From: Zychaea mexicana | Lineage: Eukaryota > Mucoromycota > Mucoromycetes > Mucorales > Lichtheimiaceae | Direction of reading: 5' to 3' | NCBI RefSeq assembly: GCF_025766255.1 | Contig: NW_026516827.1 | Span: 19,158 to 83,157 of the forward strand | DNA length: 64,000 bases | In this document: piece by piece, positions 33,676 to 47,177 of the stretch | How the letters are laid out: every line of letters starts with the position of its first letter | Numbering within the stretch: the stretch's first letter is position 1 | Translations under genes and position numbers: made by a program | Notes under the pieces: model-generated | The model's input: only the letters and a program-made list of their open reading frames with translations | Databases searched by the model: none | What the model was told of the DNA's origin: nothing

Positions 33676-36600
33676 GGCGTGTGAAATTAAGAGAGATAAG
33701 AAGGAGGAGAGAGATTGGTTTTAAATCAGGAACGACTTGAGTCAAGTGCTGCGGACTTGTTTGCTGCGCGACAAACATTCAAGCGCATATGCAAACAAAG
33801 AGACTGTATACAAGTTTATAATGCCAAGAAACCAAGCACGTAATTTCTATTTTGAGGATTGCTTGCAAATCTGGAGAAGGTCATCAACAGGACAGGAAAC
33901 TGGGCCCTTTCGCAACCGTAGAAGCCCCTTCCAGGTACATAGAAACGCGGTGTTGCAAAGGACGACACTGCCACCAGTACACTCATGATTTCAAAAGGGG
34001 TTACCGATTTATCGTTAAAAGGCGAAGAGAGGCTGAGTGCATGACTACAAGGACTCCAATTTTATTTGTAATCTCACCTTCGCGTATCATAGTATAAGTT
34101 GAAGGTAGCACTGAAGTATTTATTCAATAATACAGCAGCAACTACATTGATGTTGTTGAACTCTTTTTTATTGGCCATCACGCAGGCAACCGATTTAACG
34201 GGCGGATGGCATTATAGAATATATCGTATCGGTTACGCTGTCTAAAAAGATGCATACCTAACAACAACATGACGTGTTGCTTTTCTGATACCTTATTACT
34301 AGAATACATCACCATCCAAAAGAAGACATAGACATCGACACATTTAACACGGTGCCTCCATCCTCCACTCATTATGCTTCTCCAGCTCTCGCATCAACAG
34401 CACACGATAGGTGAAACACTCGCGAGAATGATAACGTACACTTCAGTTTCGAAATCACGCTCATTTTGATCATTCACAAAGGTTTGTCCATACACCGTAC
34501 TACTTAATGTAACCGGAAAAAGCTCTTGATGACACACTTTTTATTGGTTTTATGATACTGTTATTTCTTCTGTAATTGATAATAAGCAGCGACAAGTGAC
34601 TGAACATTGTTATACAGTGATGGCTTCGTTTGTGGTGAGGATCGAGAATTCACCGACTATGAGATGGACGTACTTTATGTATTAGTACATATCGCGTTTA
34701 GGCGTTTAAATCTTTGTATATACGTGTCTTGACTTGTGCACTTGAGAGAGCATGTCTAATGAAAAATTCTGGAAAACGCTATGTAGAGGAATTTTGGCTC
34801 TCCAAATCTTTAACAATACCCTTGGCGTTAGCGGAATCATATCGGTTCCAATCTTGCCGTACATACAAAATATTTACCGGCGTGGACATCTAAATTCTAG
34901 CAGTTGTTATGATGTCGGGTGTATCAAGCTCAAAATGAATCGCAAATCCGTTGCTATGTAGAGTCTAATTGTACTATTTGCAGTAGTGTGGATCGTCGTA
35001 TGCTCACGCAGTTTAAGCTTCTAAGATGTTGGGTGGGGGATTGCCTTATCGATCATCCATATAGAAAGCATAGGAGATTGCGCCTACTATCCGCTCATCG
35101 GATTCCCATATTACAGTACATCATTAATAAGTAGAAATTATTCACCATACTTTTATTTCTGAAGCAGTTCAGAACATATAATCACAAATGGATGATCTCT
35201 GAACGTTTTTAAAATGTTTTCCGTATATTCCATCATTACCCGTAAATTTGCGCATCTGATATTACGTTGTCGATGCAGGTAGTCAAGTTACTTGTTTCTT
35301 GTCGATGTATGTTGTAATTAAAAGTCTCACAGACGATCACGATCATCCGTTTCATTTACCTTGTCAGAAATCTACCACTGTCTCATATCATATGACGTTA
35401 ATATGTATGTAATGAGACGACCTTTAATTTATAAAGTAACAGTAAAACTGTACAGCCGAAGAGTGTTATTACGTGATGTCTTGCGCAATGCGCTAAAATA
35501 AAATAGGCGGGTAATACTCTGTTATGAATTGGCGGCTGTATCGTCAGCTTGTAGAACTATGTTAGAGAATACATTAATATTATATGTCCTAATTCTGGTG
35601 ATATATATACATGGTATTGATAACTACTATGTAATAATGAAGTTCAGGACAATGCACGCAAAAAGAAACGCTGTTTTTATTTAATGATCGTCATGCATGA
35701 CTGATATCATCACCGAATGTCGCGTGGCCTCAACGTTAAATGGCAACAGCAACCTATAATCAGGAGTAGTGGGTTCTGTCGCCTCTTCTTTCCTGACAAA
35801 TATGCATCCGGTCAAGGATGACCCCCTTTTTTTCCGTATGTACACACAAACACAGAATAATCCAATTAAGTCACCGTTATTCTTTTTGAAAAGACAGTTT
35901 ATGCACGGCAATTACTACAATAACCCGAATCTAAATGATATGCAAAGTGATAGTAGTAGGTGGCACAAGCAACGCTCAGCGATCTACATTTCAATGTACT
36001 TTCTAATTTTATTTTTTCTGTGTTTCAAACTATTCTGCCAACTTATAGGAAGGGGGTGCGGAGCTGCTTGATACCGAATTTATGATATGCTTCTTCATTA
36101 TACAATAAAGTTAGGATAAGTACGCTATCTGCCGAGTTCTGCAAAACGATTACATAAAATAAAAAAAAATGTACAAAGCTGCTGTTTATAAGGAGGAAGA
36201 ATGTATCCATTGGACACTGTACATTGTTTTCTTAACCCCTCCCCTCGCTATGTATAAACATTTAGCAACTCAACTATATGCATACTGTATACGTATGCTC
36301 ATCTGCATAACTGTACCACCATAAGAAATGCGCCCAAATTTTGATGCTATACAACATATGTAATAACGGTTTCCAGATTCGTCAGGAACAAAGAAAGTCG
36401 GGTAACTCAATTAATAAAGAGAAATTCTAAACATTATTATGTTTCACCACTATCATCGATAAACAATATATTAAGTAGTATGTAAGGCGAAAATCACCGC
36501 ACTGCAAGGAAGCGACAAGAATGCTATAAGCGTATCGTCATTAGCCTTCCAATAAATATAAACTTTATACGAGTAAGGCGAAAACACCGCCTTTTTTATT

Positions 36601-36735
36601 GACTGGAAATTAACGCTATTGGAAAGGTTCGGGGGATACGAAGGAAAAAGCACTTTTAATAGGCTGTTTCCTTCTTCAGGGACCGGACATTACAATGAAC
36701 GAGGGGTTATTAGAGAAAGGTGGCGAGCAAAAAAA
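33676..36735. other. Gene-poor spacer
   Basis: About 3 kb without a supportable gene. Frames such as 33737-33988 and 35769-36071 have no motif. No RNA gene or transposon ends were recognised. The last few hundred bases lead into the chitinase promoter. Confidence 0.4.
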
Positions 36736-36740
36736 AAAAG

Positions 36741-36751
36741 GTATATAAATA
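36741..36751 (+). promoter_or_regulatory. Likely TATA box of the chitinase gene
   Basis: TATATAAATA lies about 165 bp upstream of the chitinase ATG, on the same strand and next to an A-run. No other TATA-like motif is as good in the region. Confidence 0.5.
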
Positions 36752-36911
36752 TGGTGTGCAGAAACTGCCAGTCAATCTGTACTTTTTTTTTTGTGTACAA
36801 ATATTCGAAAAACGTATCTTGTTGGGCACTGTTGATTACTGTAAAGAACATCTTCCTAACAATCCCATTCCTTTCCTTTCAAGTGAACCAACAAAAACAA
36901 TCGAAAGAAAA

Positions 36912-39335
36912 ATGTTTGGCCGGACCCAGCTTACTCGAATCGCAACAGCAACATCTGTATTACTACTATCACTTATTGGTACAACAACACAACCCGTGTC
37001 GGCGGCGGGATTCCCGGATGGATACAATGTCATCACATATTGGGGCCAGGTATGAACTATGATCGCAGCTACTACTATACCATAGTCTCTCTATCATTTG
37101 ATGGACTTGCTCAAAAGAACCAAAGTAATATTATCTGATAACTTTCTCCATTAATGTGTATATTTATATTACGTATATAGAACTCGGCTGGTACGGGTAG
37201 CTCACAAAAAGACCTTGCAACTTATTGCGATGATACTTCGGACGTTCTCGTAATTGGATTTATTACCAATTTCAACGTGGGTGGTCTTCCAACTTTAAAC
37301 GTTGCCAATGCCTGTGAAGGCAGTGTATTTGAGGGAACATCTCTGCTTCAATGTGATCATATTGGAAAAGGTTAGTAATAGTAGTAGCAGTAGTAGTTTT
37401 TTTTCTACAAATACAAACATCACATGGAGATATGTTGGGCTTTTATAATGATAATTCAAGAGCTTTCAGCTAACTATTACTATATTATTTCTAACTAGAC
37501 ATCAAAACTTGTCAAAAGAAAGGTAAAAAAGTATTGCTGTCGCTTGGTGGTGCAAGTGGTGCATACGGATTTACTAGCGACAAGGAGGGTACAACCTTTG
37601 CAAAGACCATGTGGGATCTTTTCGGTGGCGGTGAAAGTGACACTCGGCCATTTGGTGAAGCAGTTATTGATGGCTTTGATCTGGATATCGAAGGCGGAGG
37701 ACCAACCGGTTATGCGGTACGTATAAAAGCCCTCATAAAAACTACTTTGTTTGCTGTCATTGCTGCCTATGTCATACGATTGAAATACTCATATTAACAT
37801 ATTGCTTGACTTTCTAGGCATTTGTCAAAGAGCTTCGCAATTTGTTCGAGGAAGATTCGTCTAAAGACTATTATGTTACGGCTGCACCCCAGGTATGCAA
37901 AAGATAAAAGAGTTCTTGATCCAGTTGTTTAGATCAAAGCATGCTTTGAACGAGAAAGCAAGAGAACAGCATCCCACTCATTGCTTTTATATACAAATTG
38001 TACATTTATATATATAGTGTCCATTTCCGGATGCTATGTTGGGTGAAGTTATTGACGACGTCGGTATCGATGCTGTCAATGTCCAATTTTACAACAATTA
38101 TTGTTCGACAGGAGGCTCTAACTTTAATTTTGAAACTTGGGACGATTGGGCAAAGAACAAGTCACCCAACAAGGATGTAAAGATCTACCTCGGCATTCCG
38201 GGATCAACTTCTGCTGCAGGCACGGGCTATATTACCTATGAAGACTTGGAGCCGGTATTTGACAAGGTGACGTCATTTGAAAGCTTTGGTGGTATAACCA
38301 TTTGGGGTAAGTCTATAATTCTATTTCAGGCAGCATTGAGAACAGGATGCATGTATTAGTCGTAACTTGACCTTTGTCATGTTTTTATTTTTGAGGAGAG
38401 ATCATAACTCATTGACTCATTTTCATCATGTGTTAGATGCTTCACAATCACATGGCAATAAAGATACCGAGCCAAATTTTGCAACAGCTATTTCAAAATT
38501 GGTGCGTACTGGCGAATCTAGTAGCGGTGATGGATCATCATCATCCGACGAGGACGACGAGGACGAGGACGAGGACGACACGAATGAAGACAGCAATACC
38601 ACCAGCATCACTGCTACTGCTACAACTACTACTACTGCCAAGGAAACCAGTACTGCTACTTCAACTAAAAGCGATCACTCTGCAACAGCGACGCCTTCGT
38701 CTGGTAATGACAACGATGACGACGACGAGGATAGTGATAGTGATACATCCTGCATTCAAGACGGTGATAGCTGCTCTGAGCACGGCAAACAAGTCTGTGC
38801 CAGTAACGGGTTTGCTGTGTGTAATCACGACAAATGGGTTGTAACGCAATGTGCCGTTGGCCTGACCTGTATGAGCACGACAGAGGGAAGTTCGATCTAC
38901 TGCGCACAGACTCAAGATGGCGACCTTACTAGCAGCAGCAGCAGCAGCAGCAGCGCTGATACCTGTGACAAGAAGAAACGTTCGGTGCTGCATACCAAAA
39001 GTGCCCCACGACCGTACAAATCAACACGCGTGACCTCTCAATTGACAGTGGTTAAAGTCGCAGACAAGAGATACGAAGCGGTGGTGAATGCCCGTCGATT
39101 GGATACCAAGGCATTTGGAAACACTGTGGTGGTCGAAATGAAAATGCCTGCTGGTATCACCGTGGATAGTGTCACGACCGGCAAAGTCAAGCAAGATGGC
39201 CAGACTGCAAAGTTGCAAGTGAAGAATCCTAACAAAAAGAGTATGGGACTCGTTTTTTCGATTGCTGGTTCAATCGACGAAAAATCGGATGTTTTTGTTG
39301 CTCCCGATGTAAACAACATGAAGTTCATGACATGA
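36912..39335 (+). CDS. Secreted GH18 chitinase with C-terminal chitin-binding (CBM19-like) module
   Basis: Endochitinase acting on chitin in the cell wall or outside the cell. Six exons, all in phase: 36912-37049, 37181-37370, 37499-37716, 37818-37892, 38018-38306 and 38437-39335, giving 602 aa. A signal peptide is clear ([20 protein letters not shown]). The GH18 barrel has the SLGG motif at about 124-127 and the catalytic signature DGFDLDIE with Glu174 as proton donor. It ends at ITIWDASQS. An acidic and Ser/Thr-rich linker follows (about residues 420-520, likely O-glycosylated). Next comes a Cys-rich module from [20 protein letters not shown] to YCAQ that fits CBM19, and then about 110 residues of a C-terminal domain seen in Mucorales chitinases, without known function. 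The architecture is plant-type class III with a fungal tail. Confidence 0.93.
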
Positions 39336-39669
39336 AATCGTCATTGATAATAGAGACAGTCTTTTCTTCAATGTTTATATCTTATATTATTTGAATGTTT
39401 TTTCGTGGTGCTTTTATTACTTGTGGTTGCAATGTTTATATATGGGATGCTTGAGGGATAGTCATAAGAATGGTTGATGTGCTGTGTGAAGGAAGAAAGG
39501 GGAGGGAGGTGGGGGGGGGTATGTATAGTATGTGCGTGCTTTTATATTTCTGATTGGTTTGTTGTATACACAAATGATGAAAGTAAAAAGCAGTGTTTGT
39601 TGACGATGTGTCCACTAAATAATACTACTGAATATTTACATCGAGACGCCTCTTGTGGAGAGCATCTTG
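39336..39669. other. Convergent intergenic region between chitinase and EPL1
   Basis: This is 334 bp between two 3' ends. It contains a G-rich run near 39508-39519. No gene is seen. Confidence 0.5.
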
Positions 39670-42501
39670 TTAGGAAACGTGAGCGGTGGCTGTATATCGT
39701 TGTGGTTGCGCTTGCTGCTGCTGCTGCTGTTGCAAGTCAGGCCGTTGTGGAGATAACTGTGGTGAAGGAGATGAAGTAGGTTTCTGTGGTGGTGGTGTCG
39801 GCTGTTGTAATGGCGAACCTGGAAACGGTGTATATGCGAAATCATCAGTAAATGAAAAATTCAGCGTTCTACTAACTCCTATTTCAATCTCTTTCTCTCT
39901 CTCCCCTCTCCCACTTAATATTTTTTTTCTCGCCTCTCCCTTTCTTCTAAATTTACGGTCACTACTTCTAACGGTTGAACATATACCATTCGACGAAATC
40001 GGAAGCGCCCGCTGCTGTTGTGGTTGTTGACGTAAAGGCGCCCTGTTTGACATTGTGCCATTGACGTGTGCAGACAAGTTGGCTGCAATCATTCCATTGG
40101 CCATTGCTACCGAAGCCTGTTGAGGAGTCAAGCGTTGTCGACTATTCTGTCTTTTCACTGGAGCCGCCCCGACACCCGCACCCGTGGTGGGACCAAAGGA
40201 AACACCTGCTTCGACATTTTTGGGTTGTGAAGCAACGTTTGCAGCAGCAGCAGCAGCAGCAACAGAGCCGTTGGTATTACTGGTGGTTGTAGGAGGGCCC
40301 TGGCGCTGGGTGTTTCTTGTTCCTTGCAATAGACTGGGTAAGTCTACGAAATTTCGGAGCTGATCCACTGAGAGCAGTTGGACACGGTGGCGCAAAAACC
40401 TATATCCATTGGAAAATTTAATAAGCAGAGCTTTTTTTCCTTTTGCTTGGGCTGGGTGGGGGGGGGAGCGATTGCATTTTTCCACTCTCTCTTTCCTTTT
40501 CTTCCACAAACTTACCTATCATCCATTTCATCCAGCGTTTCCACTTCTTCCATCTCTTCGTAGTCGGGGTCAAACTGGAACGGATCTCGACTTTGCGAGG
40601 GTCCACGGTAGCCAACACGATCGATAAAAACTCGGCCACCACGACCAATGCGTTTTCGAAACCGAGGGGCAGCAGTAGCAGCGGCAACGTCGTTAACAGT
40701 GTTTGGACTGGAGAATGTTTGGAAGAACTGCATCGGCAACTCGAGAGGGAAGGGCTGGTATGGACACTAGAAGCCGATTGTTTACACAGCAAACTGTTAG
40801 TACACTACACCCTTCTTTTCCACATGCATCGTATGTACACCAACATGATTGCACTGATAACTTACTTCTGTGACATCTTCGTAGGGTGCATCTGCTTCCC
40901 TTTTTTTGGCAAGTTCGGCCTCCATAGCAAGTTGTGCCGGCGTTTTATCATGGCGATCGGTATTATCTGCAGCATCTCGTCGAAGGCGGCTGAGGGGTAT
41001 TTTGATCGTTGTTCTATCGGTAACAATCACTTGGGTAAGTATCTGTAAAAAGAGGACAAAACGCAGACTCTCTTACTGTTTCAAGGAATAACTTACGATG
41101 ATCCTGTATCCATTGCGGTCTTTCGTTTCTTCTTTGTTGCAGGCATAAGGGCTTCTTCATCCTTGATGCCAAGCAAGCGCTGGTACTCTCGGATTTCGCA
41201 ACGTTTCTCAAACACAGCATGCTCTTGAAAAAGACTCTCTCTGCGAATCTTTTCGCGGCGCAGCACCATTTCCAGCAGACCACGAGCCTTTTCCATTTCC
41301 ATGCGTAGCTTTCGCAGTCGCTCAAAAGACTGTTGGTCTGTTCGTCTAGTTTTGCGCACCGGCTTAATTTCGCGACGACGAAAGCAAACGTAAGGGTCGA
41401 TCTCATTTTTAGGGATATCTTCATATTGTACAATGGGTATAATTGATTTTCCCTCACGCTTCAATCGCCGAGCGCGCCAATGCTCAAGGATGGGTCCCAA
41501 TTCAAAGCGGCTCGAACGGAAACTGTTTGGAAGCATGTCTAGCAAATCCATGGGCTGGGGCGTTTGTGCTGGGTCCTAGTGAATTAACAAAAAGGTAAGG
41601 AGGTGCATTTGTGTTAGCCCCCAAAACATGCATATATCATTATATTATTGTGTCGAACCACATCATTTCTGTATCGCCCTCTCTCTCTCTCTCTTTCTCT
41701 CCCTTATGAAGCAAGAGAGAAGCATATGAATCTCTCTTACCAGACTAAGATGAGGCAACTGAGAGTTGACGGTCGATTCGATCTGGCTCATGATATCTTC
41801 AAACTCGTCCTCAGTTATTATCAGTGAAGAGGATTCAAGACGATCCTTGTTGTATTTGTTTACAAAGTCACAGTCGACCTCGTCCATAAGGTACTGACAG
41901 CTTATCATATCCTCAACGGTCATGGAGAACTTGATCAAGTTGGAGGGCTGTTTGAAGGGCTTTTTGTAAACGACATCGTACTCCTCCTGGGGGATATGGC
42001 GTGAAGCATCTGGTGTAGGAATATAGCGTTGCAGCTTTTCGCCGGTTGTCACAGCTGCTTGAGCCGCAGAAATAGCCGCTTGCAAATCATGCTACGATAT
42101 CAACAATAATCACAACAGATACATTGAGTAATTGCGGCTTCTTTCCCCCCCCCTCCCCGGTCCCTTTTTTTGCATACCCCTTCCCATCATCACCACCCCC
42201 TCTCCAAAAAAGAGAAAAAAATTCCGCAGCAACCAAGCAACAAATCACACGATGCACCCACCCACACACACACACACAGAGAGAGAAAAGAGAGAACGTG
42301 AGTGTGAGTGCCAAGCACCAATCAGAATAGAGAACGTAAGAATACCTCCACTTCTTCATCCTTCTCAACGCCAGTCTCTATATCGCCTATGGACCGCTGT
42401 GCCTCGCCCAGGTCAGGCAGCTGCGACTCCTTGAAGATAGGCATAGCCTGTTTGACGGAGAGTTTTTTCCCTCTGAAACGAGACACCATCTGGTTTGTCA
42501 T
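39670..42501 (-). CDS. EPL1: Enhancer of polycomb homologue (NuA4 histone acetyltransferase subunit)
   Basis: Scaffold of the NuA4/piccolo acetyltransferase that binds Esa1 and nucleosomes. Seven minus-strand exons are in phase: 42346-42501, 41741-42091, 41097-41575, 40866-41013, 40516-40766, 39987-40399 and 39670-39818, giving 648 aa. The N-terminal EPcA block is clear: FRGKKLSVKQAMPIFKESQL, then the invariant TGVEKDEEVE-HDLQAAISAAQ across intron 1. Downstream come YVCFRRREIKPVRKTRRTDQ and the long basic helix that reads the nucleosome. The C-terminus is Ala-, Gln- and Pro-rich (poly-Gln near 39710). For exon 4 the acceptor at 41014-41015 (CGATAG) restores phase. The nearer ACAG at 41043 does not. 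The start is the first ATG of exon 1. Confidence 0.9.
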
Positions 42502-43669
42502 GGCGTTCTTACAGAAATCAGTAGAGTTGAAAAAATAAAAAAAAGTAAAAAAAAAGTGCGTATATGTGTAGTTGTTTTGGTTTGTGTGAGAAAAAAAAAG
42601 GTATTTTTTTTTCTTTTCAAGATGAGTGAGATGGAGGGGCGGGGCGTGGAAGGGAAACGAGGAGAAGAAAAAAGAGTACTTGAAAAAATAATATATATAT
42701 AGAGTTCAGTCAATCGTAAGCTACAGCTGTTTGTTTAAAGATCTTGAAAGCAGCCTTTCGCTTACGACCAATAAAGAGAAGAGGGTTGTGTCAAACGGCT
42801 TTGAGTTGTGCTGACGACTTTGCGATGAACGGCCCCAATCTTGCGAGTTTTACTCTTTGTTATTTTTTTTCCTTCTCAACGAAAAGCTTGTATATTCGTA
42901 CTATAAAAATTATTGGACCGGAGTGTGCAGCCAGAACAAGAAGGGGGGATGGTTGCTGCGGCTGAGGCTGTGATGATAATATATTCTGTGAGAGGATAAA
43001 GCAAAGAGTTGGTAAAATATGAACAAGGACAGACTTGTATCAACAAATCATGTACGCAAAGGGCACTTTGCTGGAAAGAAATTTCATTATTCTCTCATGG
43101 AAGAAAAGATAGTTTTTCTTGAACAAATTTGATAGTTGTTGTGGTTGCAACATACACTCATTTGTGTTTATGAAATCATATTCAGTCGTCAACGACACAA
43201 CCCTTCACTGCGTTAACTGTGTCTTATGCTCAAGCGTGAGGAAATGTATTTTCTTGAAAGGGTACTTGAACCTAATGGAGATGGAAGAATATCTACACAT
43301 GGAGGACATAGACAATACATTCCGGCTTGAATCATCAACAAGCAAGGAGTGATATTGATCGACCCCGGCTCCTACATGAAGAACCTGGTGACGACCGACA
43401 TCTTAGATATAGCCCTTCCGCTCAGAAAGCACCAGCAGCAAAGCACTCTACGATAAATTAAAAGAACAAAAGCATCGGATGGTATTCAAGAGAATTCTAA
43501 GCAAGCAACAAAAAGCACTCGGGCTACTTACTATACACTACTTGCAGATCTTTAAATTTCCACAAAAAAGCAGCATATATTATAGAACAACGAAAGCATC
43601 TTTCCTTTCTCTTGCATGTATTGTACTGTGTGGAAAAGAATAGTTTTATTTTGTATGTACAGACTATTT
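42502..43669. other. Intergenic region between EPL1 and POB3
   Basis: This holds the EPL1 promoter side (CT/A-rich tracts, TATATATATA at about 42692-42701) and the 3' flank of POB3. No gene is supported. Confidence 0.45.
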
Positions 43670-46014
43670 TTAATCATTTTCGGATTCATCATAAGAACCC
43701 TCTACTTCGGAATCGTATTCTTCAGCCACTTCACTACCACTGTCATCAGGTGCAAAGTCTTCGTCAGCTATAAAAAAAAAGAAGAAGCATCAGATATCAG
43801 CAAAAAAACAATAATCATCCTCGAATACAGCAAAAAATCATCAAAAACTTACGACTCTCTGAATCGCCTTCATCCATCATTGCGCCAACAGCAGGCTCTG
43901 TTCGTCGCTTCTTTCGGCCGCTTGCACCAAAGTTGCCATCTTCCTCGTCCTCTTCTTCCACATCATCTTCGTCAAGCTCAGTGTATCTAATGATGGATTC
44001 CTCGTTCTGTACACTCTTGACCTTGATCCGCTTTTGTCTCAGGAAGTCCTCCATGTTGGCATATTCTTCCCGGTTGATGCTAGAGAACTGAATGTCGTTG
44101 CCGCCCTTCATGTGGAACTTCATATCGAACGTTCGTGAGCTGCCGCCAGAAGTGGTGCCCACACGTGAAAACGTGACAACACCGATTTCGTTGTGGGGAA
44201 TGAATGTGGGTGGTTTGGGAATAAATAAGAAGCTTTTTTCGAGTGGGTAGAGGTAGCCTTCGTTGGCCTTCATGGAACATTTCAGAGCATGGGCACCGTG
44301 GTGACTAATAATATGTGTCATGGCGCAAAAATGACGCGAGAAAAGTTTATGAGTCCTGTATGTCCAACATGTATGATCAAGTACACACTATGGAATATGA
44401 ATTACCTTCTGTAGCTGCCTGGTACCGTCACCTTGCGGTTTGTGAGTGAGCGGAAGATGGTGCTGACAACTTCATAGGTAGGTGCATCATAATGCTTGTG
44501 GAGCTTGTTTTCGTATTTATCTGCCAAAGTAGCACTACGTAACCCAGTAGTTTAGTAACTCTATATCCGCAAGAAAGAGACCACTGGATATACATATAAC
44601 TTACTCGTCAAGATTTAATTCGACATCGATTTCATCCTCACGCACAAATTGGAATACCAAGAACGGGTATTTCGTTTGACCTTGACGCAGTGGAGGATCC
44701 AATCCAATCTGGTAGTTTAATTATCTTGTGTGAGTATAACACTAGACGTTCTCTTGACGTTTGACTTTCTTCCAAACACTACACTTTGTAATATAGGAAG
44801 GAGAGAAAAAGTAAGACACTCACCACAAACATGACGTGCATTTCATCAGGTTTCAACAACAAAAAAAGCTTGATGATATTGGAGTAAAGAATCTTGTAAT
44901 CGTAGGTCTTGCCACGCAGACGCAAAAAGTCTTGGTACATGTCGATGTTGTAACGACCACTAATCGAATTGAGAACAAACAAGGTTACGCGTTGAATCCC
45001 ACATGAAAAACTGTTTATAGACCGAAAAAAAGATAGCGTACCGTGGTGTCAAGCAAAGCACTTCCTGGAACTGGACAATGTTTTCGGTGGTCATCTGGCT
45101 GAATTCTAGCTTGGATTTAACAGTTTCGTAGAATACCTTTTATCCACCCGCGAGTAATTAAAAAAAAACAGAACCGAGATGTGGACGTTAACAATTTGAT
45201 AATCATACAACCCTTTTCCTCCAAACATACCATATCTGCATTCACTTCCTCATCCTCCTCGTCATCCTCCTTGTTCTCTGATTCTTTAGCAACCGTGCCA
45301 GGTACATAGAAAGTGACATCCATCAGCTCGTCGACTTCTTTAGGATTTACACCATCTGGTGCAGGCTGTCCGGGATCAACAAAGTTGATAGCCACTTCAT
45401 TTTTGCCTGGTTTGTTCGTGCCAATGGCTTGTCCAAGTGGTAATTCAAACATGGGCCTGTTGCTCACATTAAAGATCAAGTTGGATCCTTAATGACAGAT
45501 CGATCCCCCAAAGCAATCAGTAAGTTGTTGTATTTTTCCCCACACTTTACAACATCTTTCATTCTGGCTTTACCTTGGAAATCCGTTTTTCCCCAATTCC
45601 AGCCTCTGACGCTCAATTCTTTTGCATCTAATTGTAACTTGTAATACTTTTTGACCGCATCCTTGGCTTCTTCAAAATCCTATTGATTCGATTATGCAAA
45701 ATAAATTATAATTCCTATGCTTTTTTCTTTCCTGCTTTTTTTATTCGCCTCTATAGCAAGCGAATTGGATCACGTACGTCTGATTTGAACCCGTCGAATT
45801 TGTGAATGCTGTTATCCTTGAGTAAAACGCGCATTTGATATCCTCTCGCAGCACGACTCCACGACAATTTCTTGAGATCTTCAGCACTGACGACGGTGGT
45901 TTTACCACTTGTCGCTTTCCAGCCAATACCGTTGGGTGCTATACGGAATCGACCCTTGTCGGCTTGAACGCCGCAATGAATGGCTTCGAATTCGGTGTAT
46001 CGTCTTTCAGACAT
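43670..46014 (-). CDS. POB3: FACT complex subunit Pob3/SSRP1
   Basis: Histone chaperone subunit that, with Spt16, loosens and rebuilds nucleosomes during transcription and replication. Nine exons, all in phase: 45778-46014, 45574-45679, 45231-45487, 45042-45136, 44824-44959, 44605-44708, 44406-44534, 43853-44304 and 43670-43767, giving 537 aa. The start is ATG 46012-46014. Landmarks are [20 protein letters not shown] and [20 protein letters not shown] (N-terminal PH-like domain), [70 protein letters not shown], and [19 protein letters not shown]. It ends in an acidic tail without an HMG box, as in yeast Pob3 (which uses a separate Nhp6) and unlike animal SSRP1. Confidence 0.95.
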
Positions 46015-46753
46015 TGGGGGAAAAGGAGGGTTAGGGTAAAAGAAAAGAAAAGGTTGTCGGACCTTGGGTTCTTTTTGTCTAACAATTTTTGTAGACACGA
46101 AAAAAAAAACCTATACGCGACGCGGCGGATCCGCTCCCCCTAATCTGGATTGACGTTATTCTAAATCATCAACGATGAAAACTAGCTAGAGGTACCATCT
46201 TTCAGGACTATTAGCATCACTATTACGCAATGCTACATACTTCCGGATTAATTGAAGACATATGCATCTGAAGATGTTCATTTAAAAATTGATAAAGAGC
46301 TCCAGCTGTTGTGGCTGCATAATGTTAAGTTTTTGGACCACACACCACCTCCCTTTTTAACCCGCCAAGATTTTTCATATAATCACATTACAATTTCATA
46401 CAGTGAACGTCTGTTACCATTCCGATGGCCACCAAAGTAAAGAAAGCACTGTGACTCATTCGAATTACAGATGTTGATGATGTTGATGATTATATGAATA
46501 TGCATGATTTATAGAGTTTGCTATTATGATACAGAAAATCTCGCAAAACAGCGTTCTACTAAGTACTAATAAAACTACTGTCGCTTAAAGATACAATACA
46601 ATGTATCTGAAAGTAAGCTACGACCAGTCCTTTTCCCTTGTTCTTATATACGAGAAATTGTTTCGAGAAGTAACAAACAATACTACAGATCAAATTTATT
46701 TGGCAATAGAATTGTCTTTTATGTGCGTATACATTTAACAGAATCAGATTATT
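46015..46753. other. Intergenic region
   Basis: Between the POB3 start and the stop of the small secreted protein gene. No gene or RNA is recognised. Confidence 0.45.
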
Positions 46754-47080
46754 TTAGGTGGTGTTTGGGTCACTGTGATGGGGAGTGGCAGGAGTTTCTG
46801 GGGATTCGGGGCTTGCATCTCCGTCATGTGTTGGCGTCTCTGGATTATGTCCATCAGACTGGGAACCATCGGTAGCACCAGCACCTTGTTTCGGACCACC
46901 GCCAAGTGTTTTTTCAACACTTGCAACTACACCGCCTCCTTCTCCTATAGACTTGACGCTTAATCCTCCTGGAAGACTGTCGTCTCTGGCCATGATCTTC
47001 AATGCTCCTGGTGCGGCGTCAGCAATAGCTGACAAGGCCAAAATGGTAGCAACGGTCAAAGTAGTGAATGAGGTACGCAT
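46754..47080 (-). CDS. Small secreted protein, Pro/Asp/His-rich, unidentified
   Basis: A 108-aa single-exon ORF. A signal peptide is evident: MRTSFTTLTVATILALSAIA, with cleavage likely after ADA. The mature part is Gly-rich, then becomes a low-complexity tail of Pro, Glu, Thr, Asp and His (ETPTHDGDASPESPETPATP). No cysteines are present, so it is not a typical disulphide-bonded effector. A TATA box sits about 90 bp upstream. It could be a cell-wall or extracellular peptide. No family recognised. Confidence 0.6.
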   Translation of the reverse strand: MRTSFTTLTVATILALSAIADAAPGALKIMARDDSLPGGLSVKSIGEGGGVVASVEKTLGGGPKQGAGATDGSQSDGHNPETPTHDGDASPESPETPATPHHSDPNTT

Positions 47081-47167
47081 TGTATGTATGTGTAAGTTTG
47101 GATATTAAGGAAGCGTCAGTGTAAAAAGTAAATTTACAAAAAAAAAGGATCATTGAAAATGGCAGGC

Positions 47168-47177
47168 CTTTATATAA
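47168..47177 (-). promoter_or_regulatory. TATA box of the small secreted protein gene
   Basis: The minus strand reads TTATATAAAG 88-97 bases upstream of the ATG at 47078-47080, an optimal TATA element and spacing for a fungal promoter. Confidence 0.65.

Noticed and set aside
39686..40030. Cys-rich plus-strand ORF opposite EPL1
   Set aside because: Shadow of poly-Gln/Ala codons on the coding strand.
41014..41096. Apparent one-base frameshift between EPL1 exons 3 and 4
   Set aside because: It disappears when the acceptor CGATAG is used instead of the nearer TTTTTACAG.
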